A stretch of DNA of 64,000 bases from Porphyromonadaceae bacterium (GCA_021372865.1 JAJFTO010000004.1:1-64000); one strand, 5' to 3'. Counted from the stretch's first letter, positions 1 through 9,825 are shown. A program made the numbers and translations. Notes: generated by a model not told the origin, from the sequence alone.

Positions 1-2
1 AA

Positions 3-125
3 ATTTTGCAGATTCTCAGCTTCTCTCTACTTGACAAGTCTCCTGTAAAAGAGATACTTAACAAAAGCGATTACAAAAATGTCAAAGAACTCAATTATAA
101 ACAATTAGAAATCAAGTGGATCTAA
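3..125 (+). CDS. 3' end of an unidentified gene (partial)
   Basis: The window opens inside an open frame that runs from base 3 to a TAA at 123-125, giving about 40 residues ending in QLEIKWI. The fragment is lysine-rich with a short hydrophobic start. No family can be recognised from so little. Its stop overlaps by four bases the stop of the convergent glucanase gene. It could be a chance open frame; the absence of stops across 40 codons in A/T-rich DNA is only mild support. Confidence 0.35.
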   Translation: MLQILSFSLLDKSPVKEILNKSDYKNVKELNYKQLEIKWI

Positions 126-946
126 GTGTCCACGTATGATATCCTTACATAATCAATCTGAAAACGGTGAGGAAACAATGAATCATCGATTCCCTTCTGT
201 CCACCCCAGTTTCCTCCGATGGCCAGATTCAACAGGAGATGGAATCTCTTGTCAAAAGGCCACTCGGCAAATCCGGTACCTTCATTTTTGAAAGTGAAAT
301 AAAGATTTTTATCTACATAAACCCTGTATTCATTCTCCTCCCACTCGAGTGCATAGACATGAAAATCGTTGTAAGATGTGGGGACAAATATCTTTGCATT
401 TTTCTGTGTCCCCTGCACATGGTTGTAGCTTTGGGTATGTGCAGACCCTACAATGGTGTCAGGATCGTAACCTACATTCTCCATAATATCAATTTCACCG
501 CTGGCAGGCCAGCCGCCGTACTCCCAGTCGGTGGAAAGCATCCATATGGCAGGCCAGGTGCCCAATCCTGTGGGAAGCTTCGCCCTAATTTCAAATCGGC
601 CGTAGAGCCAGTCGCCTTTCTCTTTGGTAATCAGTCGTGCCGAGGTATACCGTTTTCCACCCATACTGTCAATCCGGGCGGTGATGGTCAGTAATCCCTC
701 CTTCACATAGGCGTTGGCAGTATCATTGGCTGTATAAAACTGGGCTTCGTTGTTACCCCAGCCCCAGCTGTTCCCTTCCGTGTCGTAGCTCCATTTTGCG
801 GAGTCGGGAAGACCAGTGTAATCGAACTCGTCATCCCAGATAAGTTGCCACTCTCCTGTGGGGGTGGTAACTGTTTCGTAGGAGGGACTGTTTTTGCAAC
901 TGCTGAGCAGAAGGGTCAGCAGGATGAAAAGGTTTATTTTGGTCAT
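122..946 (-). CDS. GH16-family beta-glucanase lipoprotein (laminarinase-like)
   Basis: Predicted secreted lipoprotein of 274 residues. The N-terminus is a hydrophobic signal ending LLSSC, which puts the lipid-modified cysteine at residue 17. The rest fits one GH16 catalytic domain: WDDEFDY near residue 37, the aromatic stretch WSYDTEGNSWGWGN, and the catalytic signature GEIDIMEN with nucleophile Glu151, Asp153 and acid/base Glu156. The family hydrolyses internal beta-1,3 or beta-1,3/1,4 glucan bonds. It probably acts at the cell surface or in the periplasm. Length is normal for a single-domain GH16 enzyme, and there is no carbohydrate-binding module or neighbouring SusC/SusD pair in view, so substrate specificity is open. 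Confidence 0.9.
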   Translation of the reverse strand: MTKINLFILLTLLLSSCKNSPSYETVTTPTGEWQLIWDDEFDYTGLPDSAKWSYDTEGNSWGWGNNEAQFYTANDTANAYVKEGLLTITARIDSMGGKRYTSARLITKEKGDWLYGRFEIRAKLPTGLGTWPAIWMLSTDWEYGGWPASGEIDIMENVGYDPDTIVGSAHTQSYNHVQGTQKNAKIFVPTSYNDFHVYALEWEENEYRVYVDKNLYFTFKNEGTGFAEWPFDKRFHLLLNLAIGGNWGGQKGIDDSLFPHRFQIDYVRISYVDT

Positions 947-1027
947 AGTGTAATAAATTAGATTGCTTGTTATCAGTTATATAATAAGCAATGCAGGTGA
1001 ATAGTTTATTTTAAAATCCACAATATT

Positions 1028-3832
1028 TTATTCATCTCGACCTAACTGTTGTGCTGATGATTCGATGTCTTCAAATTGATACCCCCACGTTTTACCCTTT
1101 TGCAGGGTCGGCACGCCGCGTGTCATCCAGATTGGAGCAGGCGCTCCCTTGAGGTAGTGATCGAAAAACTGCTGCAGGCGGATGGAGAGGTCTTTGCTAT
1201 TGCGGCGTTGCACCAGGTTGTGTGCTTCGTTGTTATATTGTAAAAGCCAGGTAGGCTTACCCAGCCGTCGCAGGGTCATGAAGAGTTCGATGCCCTGATA
1301 CCACGGAACGGCCCCATCTTTGTCGTTGTGCATGATCAGCAGCGGTGTTTCCACCTTATCGGTATGAAATAGCGGTGAGTTCTCAATGTAGAGTTGCAAA
1401 GAATCTTTTAATGTGGATCCGATGCGTGACTGGGTCTGCTCATATTGAAACTGGCGACTTCTGCCCGATTCCCAGCGTATTCCTCCATAAGCACTGGTCA
1501 TGTTCGATACGGGGGCTCCCGCACCCGCAGCCTTAAACATATTGGTTTGTGTGACCAGGTATGCTACCTGATAACCGCCCCAGCTCTGGCCCTGTATCGC
1601 CATATTCTTTTTATCCACCCAGCTGTTTTGAGCAAGCGCCTCTGCACCAGCAACTACGGCATTGTAGGCATCCTTGCCCGGGTGTCCTACAGTATAGTGA
1701 ATATCGGGTGTGAAAACTATATAACCCCGGCTGACAAAAAACGGGATGTTGATGGTCGAGCGACTGGGCGCCGGTGCAAACCAGCGGTAAAGTTCATCGG
1801 AGTGCTTCTCGTAAAAATAGATCATCAACGGATACTTTTTGGCCGGATCAAAATCTTCCGGCTTATAGAGGATGCCTTGCAAAGGTATGCCGGCGAGAGA
1901 GGTCCATGAGAAAAGTTCAGCTGTTCCCCAGTTGAAGCCGTGCATCTGCGGATTGATATCTGTAAGCTTCTGCGCCGTTTTCCAGTAATCAGTTGTCACA
2001 TATAGATCGGGAGAGGTATTAAAATTGCTTTTTTGAAAAACAAAAATATCGACATCCTTCGCTTTTTCCAGCCCGGAGAAACTGAACTTTTCAAGCGCCC
2101 TTTTCTTGAGCGGATTGCGTCCCTTCTGTGCCAGGGTATAGTAACCCCATTCCTTGGACACATTGTCGAATGCCGAGAGTAGGATCAGATCGTCTGCTGC
2201 AATAAACCGTTTTTCGGGATCGGTGTTTATATACCGAAATGTGATGGAGTCGGCACGTCCTGTATGACGTGTGACATTTTCAGGTTTTTTCTTTCCAGTG
2301 GGATCAATTTTCCAGAGGTCGAAAGCATCATAGATTAGTACATATGCATCATTCTCTCCCCAGGCAGCAATTCCGTAGGATTCTACCGGAGAGGGGGTAT
2401 CATGTTTTTCGTTCCAGAAGTTTACCGGAATGTCTCTGGTCAGATTCTGTATCAACTTATTGCGGTTGTTGAGGGCAAACCAGTGTTGCTTTCCGGCATC
2501 CCACCAAAAGGTAAAATTCCCGTCCGGTGACAGGGCCGGCCTGCCGGGTAATGGTCTGGCCAGCTGATAGAGACTGTCCGTCTGCAAATCCTTGATCCAT
2601 ACATCCTGTTTTGAAGAAATGTCCCACTGGCTCTCCAGCTGATAGGGTCTGTCGGACCAAAGGAGTGCAAACTGTCCGTTGCCTTCGTCGGCCACGGATG
2701 TGTAAGGCATCTTCTCAGTAGCCAATGGAATGTACTGGTTCATGTGCCCGGGAGAGACAATACCCGCATAGGTACGGCTTTCCTCCCTTTTTAACTCTAC
2801 GAGCTGTTGTGGCGGCGTGAGGGGCTCCTGCCAGTGCCAGATATCGAGACTGGCCATTTCAAAATCCACAATGGTTGTGTCTTTCGGTACTTTTGCAGGA
2901 GCAGCACCTAAAAGAATACGTTTGCAGTCTTTGCTGAAGGAAGGAGCCGCATATTCGTTGAATATCCAATCTTCCGGCAATCCCGATGCGTTTCTGTCGG
3001 CAAGAATCACTGCCGAATCGGCTCCTGCCACATAATAACGCAGGTCGTATACTTTCTGTGCCAGTTTCGAAGTGTCTGCCGTGGCAAGATAAACCAACTG
3101 ACTTCCGGGCTCGTCAAATGCAAGCGATTTGTATTCTATGTTTTCGCAGGAGATAATTTTTTTTGTGTTATTCTTCAGATTGATATATGCAACGCTGGAC
3201 CGGCTGGTCGAATCTTTTTTGTCGGGCTGAATCGTCAACGCAAAGCTATCGCCAAATTTACTGAAAGTATACTCTTTGACATTTCTGAAGGTATCCTCCC
3301 GCTGAGTGAGTATATTCCGCAATACCATGATTTCTTTCTTTTTGGCATCGTTTTTGCTCATTATGTCTTTTGGCGGGATGAGGCTGTACGCCACATGGGA
3401 ATCGAATTCCTTTGCAGTTTTATAAGATTTCACACCGGGAATCTTTTTCACATCAAAAGTAAGATTGTTGATAATCAACAATGAGTCCCCGGGCATCTCA
3501 TTTGTATTCTTCTTGTCGATGCGGGCCTGGCGGAGGAGGCGGTAAGGTGCACTGACCAGTCCCACTGTCCATTTTCCATCAGGTGAGAGTACGTAACTTT
3601 TCACCCTCTCTATGTAAAGAGTACGGTTTCTGCTATTATCCTTTATGAGCAGGGTGGTATCACCCTCCTGCGGGCAAATGAGTGCACCCGTGATCTTTCC
3701 GTCCTTGCTGATTGCCGTGCCCGTCAGGCTCTTCCAGTAATCATACACCGAATGGTCGAGCGGTTTTTTTTGTGAGAAGAGAATACACGAGGTCAACAGG
3801 AAAGTAATCGATAAAAAAAGAGACTTGTACAT
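1028..3832 (-). CDS. S9 family (prolyl oligopeptidase-like) serine peptidase, secreted
   Basis: About 934 residues from the chosen start. The N-terminal hydrophobic segment (MYKSLFLSITFLLTSC) looks like a signal or lipoprotein signal. The long middle part fits a beta-propeller. The C-terminal alpha/beta hydrolase domain carries the nucleophile motif GQSWGG (Ser750), an Asp in NDKDGAVP and a His in NEAHN, a complete Ser-Asp-His triad of family S9. Such enzymes degrade peptides or act as acylaminoacyl or dipeptidyl peptidases. The open frame extends upstream to 3904, but a TATTTTTG -7 box lies at 3869-3876, so the longer start would be upstream of transcription. The gene is divergent from copA. 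Confidence 0.88.
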   Translation of the reverse strand: MYKSLFLSITFLLTSCILFSQKKPLDHSVYDYWKSLTGTAISKDGKITGALICPQEGDTTLLIKDNSRNRTLYIERVKSYVLSPDGKWTVGLVSAPYRLLRQARIDKKNTNEMPGDSLLIINNLTFDVKKIPGVKSYKTAKEFDSHVAYSLIPPKDIMSKNDAKKKEIMVLRNILTQREDTFRNVKEYTFSKFGDSFALTIQPDKKDSTSRSSVAYINLKNNTKKIISCENIEYKSLAFDEPGSQLVYLATADTSKLAQKVYDLRYYVAGADSAVILADRNASGLPEDWIFNEYAAPSFSKDCKRILLGAAPAKVPKDTTIVDFEMASLDIWHWQEPLTPPQQLVELKREESRTYAGIVSPGHMNQYIPLATEKMPYTSVADEGNGQFALLWSDRPYQLESQWDISSKQDVWIKDLQTDSLYQLARPLPGRPALSPDGNFTFWWDAGKQHWFALNNRNKLIQNLTRDIPVNFWNEKHDTPSPVESYGIAAWGENDAYVLIYDAFDLWKIDPTGKKKPENVTRHTGRADSITFRYINTDPEKRFIAADDLILLSAFDNVSKEWGYYTLAQKGRNPLKKRALEKFSFSGLEKAKDVDIFVFQKSNFNTSPDLYVTTDYWKTAQKLTDINPQMHGFNWGTAELFSWTSLAGIPLQGILYKPEDFDPAKKYPLMIYFYEKHSDELYRWFAPAPSRSTINIPFFVSRGYIVFTPDIHYTVGHPGKDAYNAVVAGAEALAQNSWVDKKNMAIQGQSWGGYQVAYLVTQTNMFKAAGAGAPVSNMTSAYGGIRWESGRSRQFQYEQTQSRIGSTLKDSLQLYIENSPLFHTDKVETPLLIMHNDKDGAVPWYQGIELFMTLRRLGKPTWLLQYNNEAHNLVQRRNSKDLSIRLQQFFDHYLKGAPAPIWMTRGVPTLQKGKTWGYQFEDIESSAQQLGRDE

Positions 3833-3868
3833 AGCAAATGAATAATTTGGTCGTGCAATGTGAATTAA

Positions 3869-3876
3869 CAAAAATA
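3869..3876 (-). promoter_or_regulatory. -7 promoter box of the S9 peptidase gene
   Basis: On the minus strand the bases read TATTTTTG, matching the Bacteroidota -7 consensus TAnnTTTG. It lies about 37 bases before the ATG at 3832 and supports that start over the longer frame. Confidence 0.55.
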
Positions 3877-3966
3877 CAAATTTTTTATATGGAATAAACT
3901 TCATGCACTTATTTTTTGAACCTTCCCTTTTTACAATTGTTCATAACCGGAAAAGAGAATATAAAT

Positions 3967-6384
3967 ATGACAACAGATAACAGATACGATATACAACTGG
4001 CTGGAAAACATTTACCCCAGCCTGATTTCATTGAAAAAATCAGTGGAGTTTCGTCGGTGCGTTATAACAACAGCAACAACAGTCTTTCGCTCTCTATTGA
4101 GGAGAAACATGCCGATGATGCAGCCGAGATTTTGCAGGAGGTCGTCACAACGATTCGCCAATCGGGAGGAGAAGTGGTTACCGAGAAGATTTCACAGCCG
4201 GTACTCAATATGACATGTGCAGCTTGTGCTTCCAGTACACAGAATATCCTCTCTTATGTTCCAGGCGTGATCAGTGCCTCGGTAAATTATGGCAACGGAA
4301 AGGGGAACATTGAATTCCTTCCCGGAATTGTTGCGCCCTCCGATATGAAGAACTCTTTGCAGGAGATAGGATACGACCTGCTTCTCGAAGAAACTGAATC
4401 TTCGTTTGCACAGGTGGAAGAAATAGAAAAGGCGAATTATAAGAAACTGCGCAGTCACACAATCTGGTCCATTCTGCTTGCCATTCCGCTGGTGACCGTC
4501 GGCATGTTTTTCATGGATACCCCCTACGCCAATGAGATCATGTTGATCCTGGCAACCCCCATCCTGTTTGTTTTCGGCAAGCGCTTCTTTGTGGGTGCCT
4601 GGAAACAGGCCAAACATCGCTCAGCCAATATGGATACGCTGGTGGCACTGAGTACCGGCATTGCGTATCTGTTCAGCCTCTTCAACATGTTATATCCGCA
4701 GTTCTGGGAGAGCAGAGGACTGGAGGCGCATGTTTACTTTGAGGCCGCCGGGGTGATCGTCTCCTTTATTTTGCTTGGAAAGATGCTGGAGGCCCGGGCC
4801 AAAGGAAATACGTCCGATGCCATTAAAAAGCTGATGGGCCTTCAGCCCTCCACCGTGGTGGTGTTCCGTGATGGAAAGCCGGTAGAGGTACCCATCGCGG
4901 AGGTGATGATCAATGATACCGTACTGGTGAAACCGGGTGATAAAATTGCTGTGGATGGTGAGGTGACCGAAGGTAACTCCTTCGTGGACGAGAGCATGAT
5001 CTCGGGAGAACCCATTCATGTGGAGAAGAAAGCGGGAGAGAAAGTATTTGCCGGCACCATCAATCAGAAAGGGAGCTTCCGCTTCAGGGCACAGAAGGTG
5101 GGAAAAGATACACTCCTGGCGCAGATCATCAAAACGGTGGATGAGGCACAGGGAAGTAAGGCTCCGGTACAGGGGCTGGTGGACAAGATTGCCGGCATTT
5201 TCGTGCCGGTGGTCATGGGCATTGCCTTGCTCAGTTTTGTGATATGGATCCTCTTTGGCGGTGAGACTGGTTTTGTCTACGGATTGATGGCGATGGTGAC
5301 GGTACTGGTCATTGCCTGCCCCTGTGCACTCGGCCTGGCTACGCCCACAGCCATCATGGTGGGAATAGGCAAAGGTGCTGAAGAAGGGATTCTGATCAAG
5401 GATGCAGAGAGCCTTGAGGCTGCAAAGGATATTGACGTGGTGGTACTCGATAAAACAGGGACAATCACCGAAGGAAAACCAGAGGTGAGCAACATGACCT
5501 GGTCGCTTGATGCCACACCGCTACACCGCAACATTCTATACAGCATTGAATACCGCTCGGAGCATCCCCTGGCAGATGCAATCACCGATGCATTGAAAGA
5601 GAACAGTACGTTGCTTGAGGATGTGACCGTGCAGCAGGTGAGCGGAAAGGGCATCGAAGGGATTTATGAAGGCAAGCGTTATTACATTGGAAATCTCGAC
5701 TATCTGGCTTCAAAAGATGTGGTTGTTCCTGCGGACCTGAAACAACAGGTTTACCTTGAACTGGATGCAGCACATACGGTTTCGGTGTTTGCCGATGAGC
5801 AGATCGCACTGGGTGTGGTAGGTATTACCGACAAAATGAAACCTACCTCCAAGGCAGCCATCAACCAGTTGCACAACATGGGTATCGATGTAGCCATCTA
5901 TACCGGAGACAATGAGAAGGTGGCTGCCGCACTGGCCGGCGAGCTGGGCATCACCCGCTTCAAGGGAGGTGTATTACCGGAGGAGAAAGCCGAACTGGTG
6001 AAGGCTTTGCAGCAACAAGGAAAAAAGGTGGCAATGGTGGGCGATGGTATCAACGACAGCGGTGCGCTTGCCCAGGCTGATGTGAGCATTGCCATGGGGG
6101 CGGGGAGTGATATCGCCATGGATGTGGCCAAGATGACCGTTATCTCATCCGATCTAAAAAAAATTCCGAAAGCAATCCGCCTGTCCCAATTTACTGTACT
6201 GACAATCCGCCAGAATCTTTTTTGGGCATTTATTTACAATATGATTGGCATTCCCATTGCAGCAGGGCTGCTGTACCCCTTCACCGGATTCCTGCTCAAT
6301 CCCATGATCGCGGGTGCCGCCATGGCGCTCAGTTCAGTGAGTGTGGTGACCAACAGCCTGCGGTTGAAGAGTAAAAAAATATGA
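3967..6384 (+). CDS. copA: Copper-exporting P1B-type ATPase
   Basis: About 805 residues; inner-membrane pump that exports Cu(I) using ATP. Seen in order: a 70-residue N-terminal region shaped like a metal-binding fold but without a CxxC, one HMA domain with MTCAAC (Cys near 84 and 87), eight expected membrane segments, the actuator motif SGEP, the ion-site CPC at 451-453, the phosphorylation motif DKTGT (Asp495), SEHP in the nucleotide-binding domain, and GDGIND in the hinge. CPC with CxxC is typical of Cu+ pumps. The open frame starts at 3916, but MTTDN at 3967 is preferred because it follows an AAGAGA stretch and yields the usual N-terminus. A stand-alone CopZ-like gene lies at 9.9 kb. Confidence 0.95.
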   Translation: MTTDNRYDIQLAGKHLPQPDFIEKISGVSSVRYNNSNNSLSLSIEEKHADDAAEILQEVVTTIRQSGGEVVTEKISQPVLNMTCAACASSTQNILSYVPGVISASVNYGNGKGNIEFLPGIVAPSDMKNSLQEIGYDLLLEETESSFAQVEEIEKANYKKLRSHTIWSILLAIPLVTVGMFFMDTPYANEIMLILATPILFVFGKRFFVGAWKQAKHRSANMDTLVALSTGIAYLFSLFNMLYPQFWESRGLEAHVYFEAAGVIVSFILLGKMLEARAKGNTSDAIKKLMGLQPSTVVVFRDGKPVEVPIAEVMINDTVLVKPGDKIAVDGEVTEGNSFVDESMISGEPIHVEKKAGEKVFAGTINQKGSFRFRAQKVGKDTLLAQIIKTVDEAQGSKAPVQGLVDKIAGIFVPVVMGIALLSFVIWILFGGETGFVYGLMAMVTVLVIACPCALGLATPTAIMVGIGKGAEEGILIKDAESLEAAKDIDVVVLDKTGTITEGKPEVSNMTWSLDATPLHRNILYSIEYRSEHPLADAITDALKENSTLLEDVTVQQVSGKGIEGIYEGKRYYIGNLDYLASKDVVVPADLKQQVYLELDAAHTVSVFADEQIALGVVGITDKMKPTSKAAINQLHNMGIDVAIYTGDNEKVAAALAGELGITRFKGGVLPEEKAELVKALQQQGKKVAMVGDGINDSGALAQADVSIAMGAGSDIAMDVAKMTVISSDLKKIPKAIRLSQFTVLTIRQNLFWAFIYNMIGIPIAAGLLYPFTGFLLNPMIAGAAMALSSVSVVTNSLRLKSKKI

Positions 6385-6432
6385 CAAATTCACTTTTCCG
6401 GGAAAACCTGCCATAAGGAAAAAAATGCCTGC

Positions 6433-6849
6433 TTAAAAGATCACACCTACAGGGTGGTGGTCCAATATGGGAATCCGCAGGACCTGCTCTACATATTGGA
6501 AATAATAGAACAGTTTGTGATTCAGTTCGAAACCATAATCCTCACCCGGCTCATATCCCACAATGGTCTGGAAGAACGACCTTCTTCCAGGCTGTGTGGC
6601 CAGATAATTCCAGGCCGATACATATTGCTGGTTCCATCCTTCGTAGTACTGCTGTGAACGATATCTTGACGGTGTGTTTTGAAGCATATACCACGTATCA
6701 AAACCCGGGTCCATCACAATCAGTTCATATTCCAGGGAATCTTCCTGTGCGACCTCGTGGCTGTTCGGTTCAATCTGTACCATCCCTTTGGGGCCTGAGC
6801 AGGCAATCATGAATGATGCAGCTGCCAAAAAAAATAATAACTTTTTCAT
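6433..6849 (-). CDS. DUF6146-family lipoprotein
   Basis: About 138 residues from MKKLLFF. A signal ending MIACS puts the lipidated cysteine near residue 17. The mature part has the pattern YELIVMDPGFDTWY, several Tyr/Trp-rich stretches (RSQQYYEGWN, WNYLA) and the ending YGFELNHKLFYYFQYVEQ. I recognise this as the Bacteroidota family DUF6146, function unknown. The frame extends 15 codons further upstream, but the lipoprotein signal fixes the likely start at 6849. Convergent with copA. Confidence 0.72.
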   Translation of the reverse strand: MKKLLFFLAAASFMIACSGPKGMVQIEPNSHEVAQEDSLEYELIVMDPGFDTWYMLQNTPSRYRSQQYYEGWNQQYVSAWNYLATQPGRRSFFQTIVGYEPGEDYGFELNHKLFYYFQYVEQVLRIPILDHHPVGVIF

Positions 6850-6955
6850 TGGATTGTTTATTTTTTTTACCGTACATTTTGTAACAAATTGCATGTTAGA
6901 TGTTTGTATGGGAGTAATATTACCATTTTTCTCATTTCTTCTAGATTAAAAGGTA

Positions 6956-6963
6956 TATATTTG
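6956..6963 (+). promoter_or_regulatory. -7 promoter box (TATATTTG)
   Basis: A perfect TAnnTTTG box. Transcription would begin a few bases after 6963, so the upstream ATG at 6963 cannot be the start of the following gene; the ATG at 7005 fits. Confidence 0.6.
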
Positions 6964-7004
6964 TGTTGGATTTTATTAAGAACTTTAATTTAAATTATTG
7001 CCCT

Positions 7005-7415
7005 ATGAAAACGAAAACATTTCTTTTGATGATATTGTTCATCGCAACTACCTGTATGCTACATGCTCAAAAAGGATATAATCATCTGGGTACTTGGAAA
7101 TTAATACAAAGTAGCGGCAATGCATTGCCAGAGGGGTACACGAATATTAAAATGATTACTCCCACTCACTTTATCTGGATCATGAGCGATAAGGAAGGAA
7201 ATATTATTTCCGGTGCCAGCGGGACTTACACGATGATTGGTGATACTTATACCGAGACTATCCTGTACACGCTACCCGGAATGAAAGCCTGGAAAGGAAA
7301 AAAAGCTTTTTATCAAGTAGAATTTAATGATAACATCATGACGAAATCGGGTTATCTCGAGTATGACTCGCAGAAAAAAATCCCCAATTCAGAAGTATGG
7401 GAGAAGAACGATTAA
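7005..7415 (+). CDS. DUF4488-like secreted protein
   Basis: 136 residues. A signal peptide ends at HAQ near residue 21, and the mature protein starts KGYNHLGTWKL. The body is a small beta-rich, lipocalin-like fold: GTWKLI, HFIWIMSD, SGASGTYTM, YTETILYT and a closing NSEVWEK. This pattern matches DUF4488, a Bacteroidota family of unknown function. The start at 7005 is chosen over 6963 because a TATATTTG box overlaps the earlier ATG. It is 45 bases upstream of the next gene, so co-transcription is possible. Confidence 0.7.
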   Translation: MKTKTFLLMILFIATTCMLHAQKGYNHLGTWKLIQSSGNALPEGYTNIKMITPTHFIWIMSDKEGNIISGASGTYTMIGDTYTETILYTLPGMKAWKGKKAFYQVEFNDNIMTKSGYLEYDSQKKIPNSEVWEKND

Positions 7416-7460
7416 AACTGTTTCAATCATGTAAATAGCTATAAAACATAACCTTATTGC

Positions 7461-8435
7461 ATGACATATGTTCATTCTATAATAGGAACGATCCTTTTTA
7501 TTTTATTTTTTATTGGATGTAATCCTAAAAATGAATCAAACTTTCCGGAAGATGGTTCTGCTTCTGCATATACATACTCGATTTATTTAGATTCTTTAAA
7601 TCTGCAATATGGCAAGGAATATATAGAGAAAGTAGATTATGCAGAAGCACGGGATTACTTATTGGAAAGTGCCAAATCAGAAAATATCCCAATTCGTACT
7701 GAATCATATCTTTACCTAAACTTTATCGAAACACGTCTTCAAAATTGGGATATGGCATTAATATATCTGGAGGAATATCATAAAAGTGCAATGCTCTTAT
7801 ATAACCGGGCAGTACAGGCTGAAAAGGACGTTCATAAACAAAAAGATTCTCTCAATAATATTTTTCATTTAATTGAAAATCAGAAAAGAACCAAATGGGT
7901 GACGTTGTCGGTTACAATGATCGTTTTGGTAATTATTATTTTTATATTGGTTCGGGATCACAAAAGGTTACTCGTTTTTTCAAAAAAAGAGAGAAAAGAA
8001 CTAAAAAAAATAACTTCTGAGATTCAAAAGAAAAGAGATGAAAAAAAAGCGATCTCTTTATCATCCTATCTGTTGCAGGCTGATATTTTTAAAAAAACAA
8101 CTATTTACACTGAGATAAAGCATTTTGAGGAACAACAAAACAGCATAGAATGTCCGGTACTCACCTACGATAAGCAGGATCAATTAAATGAGGAGTTAGG
8201 GCGAATCTTTAAAGATTTTCAGTTTGCGTTAAGAGAGATAAATGCAAAACTAACCGATAACGATATCAAATTGTGCTGCCTCTCTCTATTGCCATTGAGC
8301 AATTATGGCAAAGCAGTCTGTTTTGGCTCTACTGAAACGAGTATCATCAAACAAAGAAAACATAACATCAAAAAGAAAATGACTCAGGATTCTGATGAGC
8401 TCTTACTTTTTAACTTTATATTTAATTCCCGATGA
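7461..8435 (+). CDS. Membrane-anchored TPR-like regulator with C-terminal HTH-like domain
   Basis: 324 residues. It has an N-terminal lipoprotein-like signal (FFIGC), about 100 residues of alpha-helical repeat (SYLYLNFIETRLQNWDMAL resembles a TPR), one membrane helix at about residues 147-164, a highly charged coiled coil and a C-terminal domain with LTDNDIKLCCLSLLPLSNYGKAVCFGS. The layout, outer TPR part, one TM, then a cytoplasmic DNA-binding-like domain, is a known Bacteroidota regulator architecture. It resembles, in shortened form, the larger protein at 18996-20717. The DNA-binding role is inferred. Its end overlaps the convergent DUF3810 gene by 14 bases. Confidence 0.65.
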   Translation: MTYVHSIIGTILFILFFIGCNPKNESNFPEDGSASAYTYSIYLDSLNLQYGKEYIEKVDYAEARDYLLESAKSENIPIRTESYLYLNFIETRLQNWDMALIYLEEYHKSAMLLYNRAVQAEKDVHKQKDSLNNIFHLIENQKRTKWVTLSVTMIVLVIIIFILVRDHKRLLVFSKKERKELKKITSEIQKKRDEKKAISLSSYLLQADIFKKTTIYTEIKHFEEQQNSIECPVLTYDKQDQLNEELGRIFKDFQFALREINAKLTDNDIKLCCLSLLPLSNYGKAVCFGSTETSIIKQRKHNIKKKMTQDSDELLLFNFIFNSR

Positions 8436-9507
8436 AAGATGATCTTTCGTTATTTTTCATGAAGGTGTCGTAGCTTGAGATCAGTAAGCCAGCCACTTCG
8501 GAGTAGTTCTCGCGTCCCGAGCTGACTTTGTTCGTTTTTAGATAAGCATCGTAGGCCCTGTCCTGCATGTCGGAAAGCGACCTGTTCCTGACGGCCAGCC
8601 AGTGTTCCCTGTTTCTTCTCAAATCAGCGATTATTTCCGGTCTTATCGCCGATGTCAGTGAATCCACCTCTTCCGGCAGAAATTCAGCCGCATCGTTCAC
8701 CAGATAGAGCAATGTGGAGAGATAAGCGCTGTACCGGATTCGTTCATCTTCGCTGCCCATACATACAATGAAAGCATACAAGTTGGCTTCCGACTCGGTC
8801 GCAACGCCAAACTGATGGGCCATTTCATGCGCCAATGTGAAAGGGTATGTGGTATTCAGGCTATAGTTGTTCACATGAATTTCATTGAAAAAAGGTCCGA
8901 AATATCCGGAGACGCCCATTTTCGAATAGAGCGGTTCAAACAGCATGGGTTTTGCTCTTCTTTTGCCATTGGGGTAGTCGATACCCAGCTTCCCGTGTAA
9001 TGCATGATAAGATCGCTCAATTTCCTGTCGGACACCCGCTCTGTCCAAGAAATCGAAATCCACATACGCTTCGTTGGCATCTGCAATAAAGCGGGTGACG
9101 AATTTTTTGAGGTTTTTCGCATCAAATGGGGTTTCTTTCACGTCGCTTTTCGCATAAAAATCTTCCCTGAAATAGGAGATGCCCCACGCAAAATAAAACC
9201 AGGCAACCAGTATCGTCACAAAACGAACCAACGAATAGAGAAACTTTCTAAAACTCGTTCTTCTGATAATTACAAAGAGAATGAGCTTTAAGAGATAGAG
9301 AGTTGCCGCAATGACAAACAGGTCGTAGACCGAAAACGGAAAAAGACCCGATAACGCAGAGAGCACAATGGCAATCGCAGGGTAAATATGCCGCATATAC
9401 CATTCGGAAAGTGCAGTGTTGTGGCTGAAAATCAGAATCACCCCAAGCAGAGCCGCCGTGATGAACAACAGTGACGTGAATTTTAGTTTTTTTTGCTTCT
9501 TTGTCAT
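8422..9507 (-). CDS. DUF3810-family membrane protein with HExxH motif
   Basis: 361 residues from MTKKQKKLKF. Three hydrophobic segments occupy the first third. The soluble part carries HEMAHQFG followed by ESEAN, the zinc-peptidase-like pattern of DUF3810. Members are predicted membrane-bound metallopeptidases, but no substrate is known to me. The frame is open back to 9618. The inner start is preferred because it gives a normal N-terminus leading into the first membrane helix. A candidate minus-strand -7 box at 9683-9690 does not decide between the two. Confidence 0.8.
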   Translation of the reverse strand: MTKKQKKLKFTSLLFITAALLGVILIFSHNTALSEWYMRHIYPAIAIVLSALSGLFPFSVYDLFVIAATLYLLKLILFVIIRRTSFRKFLYSLVRFVTILVAWFYFAWGISYFREDFYAKSDVKETPFDAKNLKKFVTRFIADANEAYVDFDFLDRAGVRQEIERSYHALHGKLGIDYPNGKRRAKPMLFEPLYSKMGVSGYFGPFFNEIHVNNYSLNTTYPFTLAHEMAHQFGVATESEANLYAFIVCMGSEDERIRYSAYLSTLLYLVNDAAEFLPEEVDSLTSAIRPEIIADLRRNREHWLAVRNRSLSDMQDRAYDAYLKTNKVSSGRENYSEVAGLLISSYDTFMKNNERSSFIGN

Positions 9508-9825
9508 TCCCAAAAATAATGTATTTATTACGAATATTTTCTCTCTTATCCCGTGAAATCGACGTATCCATTTGATTCCGGATGTCTTTCGTGAAATAAT
9601 TTTGATTATCCAGCCCATCCTCTTACAGGAAAATAAGTCACTATTTGGCAGGGGTATGGCCGTACTATCTCCGTATTTGCTTCAAAAATACTCTTAATAT
9701 TGCTCCTTATCTTCTCATATCTCCTTATATTTATTCGGGTTAATCCAGGACTTATTACAGTCCGAATGCGGTTCACAATAGTAGGGCCCTTACAATTTAT
9801 GGAGGTAAATCAACAAAAAAAGAAT
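9508..9825. other. Intergenic stretch, little in it
   Basis: No convincing gene. It holds a possible minus-strand -7 box (TATTTTTG, 9683-9690) for the DUF3810 gene and pyrimidine-rich stretches around 9700-9730. Nothing else is recognised. Confidence 0.5.

Noticed and set aside
239..694. Plus-strand open frame opposite the GH16 gene
   Set aside because: It is the shadow of a gene with a complete catalytic motif and signal peptide and has no recognisable features.
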